Below, piece after piece: positions 7,540 to 10,030 of a stretch of DNA of 10,030 nucleotides. Made by a program: the position numbers and the translations under genes. Position 1 is the stretch's first letter; each line of letters opens with the position of its first letter. Origin of the DNA: an uncultured Clostridia bacterium. GTDB taxonomy: Bacteria; Bacillota; Clostridia; RGIG6154. The stretch covers positions 1-10,030 of the forward strand of contig CAKSDT010000064.1 of assembly GCA_934446135.1 (NCBI GenBank). The letters are read 5' to 3'. A model generated the notes under the pieces. The model was not told the origin of the DNA. It searched no databases and worked only from the letters and a program-made list of their open reading frames with translations.

Positions 7540-7568
7540 AATTTATAATTTTATCTGCATATCGTCAA
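7540..7568 (-). promoter_or_regulatory. possible promoter upstream of the SLH gene
   Basis: On the minus strand TTGACG (7563-7568) matches five of six -35 bases. It is followed by TAAATT at 17-base spacing (7540-7545) or TATAAA at 15-base spacing (7542-7547). Transcription from here would give a leader of about 200 bases before the SLH gene, long enough to hold regulatory structure, although I recognise no riboswitch family in it. Confidence 0.5.
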
Positions 7569-7620
7569 CCACATTTTACCATATTAAAGTGCAACACTTT
7601 TTATGGCAGTTAGTGTTTGC

Positions 7621-7663
7621 TTGATGATATGTATACATATCATCAAGGGACATATCCCTTGAT
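7621..7663. repeat. perfect 26-bp palindrome overlapping a second hairpin
   Basis: Bases 7621-7646 form a perfect palindrome (each half TTGATGATATGTA or its complement). A second hairpin, ATCAAGGGA (7642-7650) with loop CATA and TCCCTTGAT (7655-7663), shares the five bases ATCAA at 7642-7646. The two folds therefore compete for ATCAA, with TTGAT on either side. On the minus strand the second hairpin begins 40 bases after the agrD stop and could end the agr transcript or protect its 3' end, but no T-run follows it. A regulator-binding dyad or a small mobile repeat are alternatives. Confidence 0.7.
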
Positions 7664-7703
7664 AAAATTTTCAGCATACTTATCACTATTTTGCTTAACG
7701 CTA

Positions 7704-7847
7704 TTACATCTTCTTAAATTTCGACATTTCTTTTGGCTCTTCCGGCTGATAATATCTGCCAAGACACATAGTGCCTATTGAATTTGTTGCAACAAACATT
7801 GCAACTGCGCACAAAATAGATTGTGCCACAAATTTCCATTTACCCAT
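7704..7847 (-). CDS. agrD: AgrD-type cyclic autoinducer peptide precursor
   Basis: A 47-residue precursor of a secreted quorum-sensing peptide. It overlaps the end of agrB by eight bases, with AAAGGAGGG nine bases upstream of its ATG inside agrB. The layout is that of AgrD: an N-terminal amphipathic, membrane-associating leader (MGKWKFVAQSILCAVAMF), a central signal region with Cys28, and an acidic then basic tail starting QPEEPKE. The clostridial AgrD pattern of cysteine, four residues, then a short QPEEP-like recognition segment fits C-L-G-R-Y followed by YQPEEP. AgrB would cut after Tyr32 and close a thiolactone between Cys28 and Tyr32. The predicted signal is therefore a five-residue ring, CLGRY, with an N-terminal tail of unknown length (perhaps from TNSIGTM). 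A second cysteine, Cys13, lies in the leader and is not expected to take part. Confidence 0.93.
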   Translation of the reverse strand: MGKWKFVAQSILCAVAMFVATNSIGTMCLGRYYQPEEPKEMSKFKKM

Positions 7848-8439
7848 TTTCGCTGCCCTCCTTTCTTGTGCGGTTTTTTATTCTTTGCAGAACAACCGCA
7901 ATACTTACGCTTAACTGTGCCATAAAAACAGCACAAGCATACTGATTGATACTCCCTAAAACAAGACCGATGGCAACAAGTCCAAACACTAAATTATAAA
8001 TTCTTCCTATTTTTCTGTGGCGTGCCATTTCAATCGGCTCTATATGCTTATTGGGATGCTCTACCGGCGAGAATTTATAAATTATGATAAAATTAATAAT
8101 TTCTCCAACAAGCAGAAGCGTTGTAAAATTCTCATATTGCATATTTGCGGATACTAACACAGATAAAACATAAACAGTATTAGAAATTACGATACATCGA
8201 ATATGTGTTTCTGCGTGATACCCTCCGCAATGCTTGCGTAATGTGAAAAATACAGAGAGATATGCAATGGATAGATATATCTCGCCTATCAAAAGCATAA
8301 ACAAAAAAGTAATGCACCAATCAACGATACCTAAAATTAAAAGTTGTATGCCATAGGCATATACATTTAATTCATTTTGATTGATAGCATTACTTTTCAA
8401 TAAAGACTTTGATATTTTCATTGAGATTGCCGCTATCAT
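7840..8439 (-). CDS. agrB: AgrB-type peptide-processing membrane endopeptidase
   Basis: A 199-residue integral membrane cysteine protease that cuts the AgrD precursor at its C-terminal side and forms the thiolactone ring. The signature is RKHCGGYHAETHIRC: Arg68, the catalytic His75 in GGYHA, and the catalytic Cys82 seven residues later, the same spacing as His77 and Cys84 of S. aureus AgrB. The later motif SPVEHPNKHI matches the conserved AP-N-KP region. About five or six hydrophobic segments are seen. I use the ATG at 8439 because AGGAGG (8447-8452) is seven bases upstream; the TTG at 8442 in the same frame is only four bases away. It lies about 70 bases after agrC with its own candidate promoter. 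Confidence 0.95.
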   Translation of the reverse strand: MIAAISMKISKSLLKSNAINQNELNVYAYGIQLLILGIVDWCITFLFMLLIGEIYLSIAYLSVFFTLRKHCGGYHAETHIRCIVISNTVYVLSVLVSANMQYENFTTLLLVGEIINFIIIYKFSPVEHPNKHIEPIEMARHRKIGRIYNLVFGLVAIGLVLGSINQYACAVFMAQLSVSIAVVLQRIKNRTRKEGSENG

Positions 8440-8473
8440 CAAGTGTCCTCCTCTCGATGATAGTGTAACATAT

Positions 8474-8502
8474 TTTATATCAAAATTCTATATTTTTGCA
8501 CG
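8474..8502 (-). promoter_or_regulatory. candidate agrBD promoter
   Basis: On the minus strand TATAAA (8474-8479) is a good -10 box, while the expected -35 position (about 8497-8502, CGTGCA) has no consensus. The downstream copy of the direct repeat at 8498-8508 overlaps that position. A weak -35 covered by an activator site is typical of activator-dependent promoters. The leader to agrB would be about 28 bases. Confidence 0.6.
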
Positions 8503-8529
8503 AACGACAGTTATTTCGCACAAACGACA
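8494..8529 (-). promoter_or_regulatory. direct repeat, candidate LytTR (AgrA-like) binding site
   Basis: Two copies of GTCGTTYGTGC on the minus strand, at 8498-8508 and 8518-8528, repeat with a 20-bp period. With flanking T residues the match extends to 16 bases with two differences. LytTR regulators bind direct repeats about two helical turns apart with a GTT core, placed just upstream of or over the -35 region, as here. The upstream copy lies in the last codons of agrC, so it is at once coding and probably regulatory. Confidence 0.65.
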
Positions 8530-9806
8530 TCATTTTCCAGTTTGACAGTGTTTTTCATTATTATTCTGCATACAAATATTCCGTCTTTATAACTTAACGA
8601 AAGAAGTCCGTCGTTGTTTCTCAAAGCGTCCTTAATACTTCTAATCCCATATCCGTGCCTTATATGATCCGATTTTGTTGTCTTGATTTTATTGTCATTT
8701 ATGTCCACATAAGGTGATGTGTTTTCTATAATTATCTTTACAATTTTTTCGTCTGATGTTATAGAAACCAAAATATATTTATCATTTATTTTCTCACAGG
8801 CTTCAATAGCATTATCTATTGCGTTATATAATATTCTACTTAAATCAATCGACGATATGTTTATATCCTCCGAAACATTTAATTTGACATCATATTTTAT
8901 ACCTAATGCAGCAGCCTTTTTGTTTTCTGTGTTCAGAATTGAATCAAGCACGATATTTCCCGTTCGTGAAATTGATGTGTTTTTGAGAACCATATTATTT
9001 ATGTCATCTACATACCGACTTGCAGCCTCTTTATCTCCAGCATTAAGCATCTCTTTTATTTCTGCCATATGTTTCAAAATATCGTGCCGCAATATATGCA
9101 ATTCTTTTTCGTTTTGCTCAAGTATTTTATAATTTTCCTCGTTTGCTTTCAATATAACATCAAGAGTTTGTGCCTGTAAACCCTTTTCATAATAATCAAA
9201 GAAATCAAAAACCATTATATTTATATATCCAAGCCCCAATACCGCCAAAAATGACATAAAATAATTATGATTTGGCGATTGTGCAATATATGAATCTAAA
9301 AGCATTAAAAGATACAGACTGAAGATAGGACATAGTATCATAAGCATATTATATTTTATCGGCAAATTTCTGTATTTTTTCTTTGCAATATAAATTGTAA
9401 AAAGATTAAATACAAACAAAAGCGTTGTAGATACAGCTAATCCCAAATATCTCAAAGTAAATCCATCATCATATTCTACTTTAAGGAATGTAGAGATAAA
9501 TAATGCTGTCAATATTTCGGAAATCACAATCGTTATGGCGTTTACTGTTACAAAAAAGGATTTTTGCGAATATGAGCCTTCAAAACACAACATAGCAATC
9601 AAAGACCATAATATGATGGTTATAAAAATGTTAGGAGCAAATGTTAAGTATAAATTTGTTCTTACAAAATTTATTGATACTGCTATGCAAAAATATCCCC
9701 AAAACATTTTTCCTATAATTTTCTTGCGTTCAAGTACACCGTTAAAGTATATGAATGCTATTACTATCTCTAAAAAGCAGGAAATAAACTCAATAATATT
9801 TGTCAT
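8511..9806 (-). CDS. agrC: AgrC-type sensor histidine kinase (GHKL ATPase family)
   Basis: A 431-residue membrane receptor kinase, presumably for the AgrD-derived peptide. The N-terminal half (about 1-200) is a hydrophobic sensor region with six or seven membrane segments. A helical linker (about 205-238) leads to the phosphoacceptor motif ILRHDILKHMAEI with His241, typical of the HPK10 group. The C-terminal ATPase domain has the N-box NAIDNAIEAC (Asn328, Asn332) and the glycine-rich GYGIRSIKDAL near 385. The start ATG follows the regulator stop after one base (TGAAATG), with AGGAG upstream, so the two are coupled. The gene order regulator, kinase, AgrB, AgrD differs from the B-D-C-A order of S. 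aureus. The ligand match is inferred from adjacency. Confidence 0.92.
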   Translation of the reverse strand: MTNIIEFISCFLEIVIAFIYFNGVLERKKIIGKMFWGYFCIAVSINFVRTNLYLTFAPNIFITIILWSLIAMLCFEGSYSQKSFFVTVNAITIVISEILTALFISTFLKVEYDDGFTLRYLGLAVSTTLLFVFNLFTIYIAKKKYRNLPIKYNMLMILCPIFSLYLLMLLDSYIAQSPNHNYFMSFLAVLGLGYINIMVFDFFDYYEKGLQAQTLDVILKANEENYKILEQNEKELHILRHDILKHMAEIKEMLNAGDKEAASRYVDDINNMVLKNTSISRTGNIVLDSILNTENKKAAALGIKYDVKLNVSEDINISSIDLSRILYNAIDNAIEACEKINDKYILVSITSDEKIVKIIIENTSPYVDINDNKIKTTKSDHIRHGYGIRSIKDALRNNDGLLSLSYKDGIFVCRIIMKNTVKLENDVVCAK

Positions 9807-9807
9807 T

Positions 9808-10030
9808 TCAAATTCTCCTATCCATAAATTCGAGATATGCCTCTATGGTATCTGTACTGTACTTTCGTCCTATCGGCAGCTTTGTTCCGTCAATCATATT
9901 TACACAAGAATTTTTTTCAATCGTTTTGATATAACGCATATTAACAATGTAACTTTTATGACATTGAATAAATCCGTGTTCTGTCAACATCTTGCAAATA
10001 TCCTTGAATCTATTTTGCCCGGTATAGTCT
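9808..10030 (-). CDS. agrA: LytTR-family response regulator, C-terminal end only
   Basis: The reading frame is open to the window edge, so only the last 73 residues are visible; an internal ATG at 9990 is not the start. The visible part is most of a LytTR DNA-binding domain: RFKDICKMLTEHGFIQCHKSYIVNM and so on, with the conserved His-Lys-Ser-Tyr-x-Val-Asn pattern, then a strand ending LPIGRKY with the conserved arginine, and a final helix. LytTR domains bind direct repeats in promoters. The receiver domain would lie beyond 10030. Coupling to agrC supports its role as the partner regulator, and the repeat at 8494-8529 is the obvious local target. Confidence 0.9.
   Translation of the reverse strand, partial: DYTGQNRFKDICKMLTEHGFIQCHKSYIVNMRYIKTIEKNSCVNMIDGTKLPIGRKYSTDTIEAYLEFMDRRI

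Larger units (their letters stand above)
7324..7703. other. 380-bp non-coding gap between agrD and the SLH gene
   Basis: No convincing gene is visible on either strand. Reading towards the SLH gene it holds a 26-bp palindrome overlapping a second hairpin (7621-7663), a promoter-like sequence (7540-7568), an unexplained stretch of about 150 bases, and a hairpin just before the SLH gene (7359-7378). A 30-codon stretch open on the minus strand (about 7523-7434) has no start codon. The segments GGCTCTTAC and CCTGTCAAAAC (about 7424-7438) recall insertion sequence ends, but no transposase fragment was found. Confidence 0.6.

Noticed and set aside
7324..7560. Cyclic di-GMP riboswitch before the SLH gene
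   Set aside because: Surface genes of Clostridia often carry one, but the conserved core sequences are not present here.
7358..7624. 88-codon reading frame on the plus strand with a GTG start
   Set aside because: Its start is weak, composition is unlike a membrane or soluble protein of any known family, and it covers the hairpin, promoter-like sequence and leader of the SLH gene on the other strand.
8440..8442. TTG as the start of agrB
   Set aside because: It is only four bases from AGGAGG, while the adjacent ATG at 8439 has normal seven-base spacing.

Overview
The window is AT-rich and tightly packed, with Shine-Dalgarno sites close to AGGAGG, a Gram-positive style agr quorum-sensing locus, SLH-domain surface protein genes and U-tailed hairpin terminators. 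This points to an anaerobic Bacillota (Clostridia-like) genome, probably gut-associated; no species can be named from sequence alone.

Left half (1-5264, plus strand): a sugar-uptake operon. It runs from enzyme I of the PEP phosphotransferase system (5' end outside the window) through separate fructose-type IIA, IIB and IIC genes to two adjacent, non-identical class II ketose-bisphosphate aldolases. Genes overlap or lie 11-21 bases apart, so they are probably co-transcribed. Inferred logic: EI passes phosphate from PEP to HPr (not in the window), IIA and IIB pass it on, IIC imports and phosphorylates a ketose or related sugar, a kinase outside the window would make the bisphosphate, and the aldolases split it to trioses. 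The operon ends at a strong hairpin terminator, back-to-back with a terminator for the opposite strand (5271-5339).

Middle (5359-7323, minus strand): three cell-envelope genes. In transcription order these are a secreted protein made almost entirely of three SLH repeats, a small secreted protein of unknown function whose body resembles the C-terminal tail of glycoside hydrolases, and a short one-domain phosphoglycosyl transferase that would start a lipid-linked glycan. The transferase has its own near-consensus promoter.

Right (7704-10030, minus strand): an agr-type peptide quorum-sensing locus in the order agrA (C-terminal end only), agrC, agrB, agrD. The 47-residue agrD, at 7704-7847, overlaps the end of agrB and is easy to miss. 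Its predicted signal is a five-residue thiolactone ring, Cys-Leu-Gly-Arg-Tyr. A direct repeat (period 20 bp) covers the last codons of agrC and the -35 region of a promoter for agrBD, and is a candidate site for the LytTR regulator. Between agrD and the SLH gene lie about 380 bases without a gene. They hold a perfect 26-bp palindrome overlapping a second hairpin, a promoter-like sequence and a leader hairpin. Whether the surface genes are outputs of the agr circuit is an inference from adjacency only.
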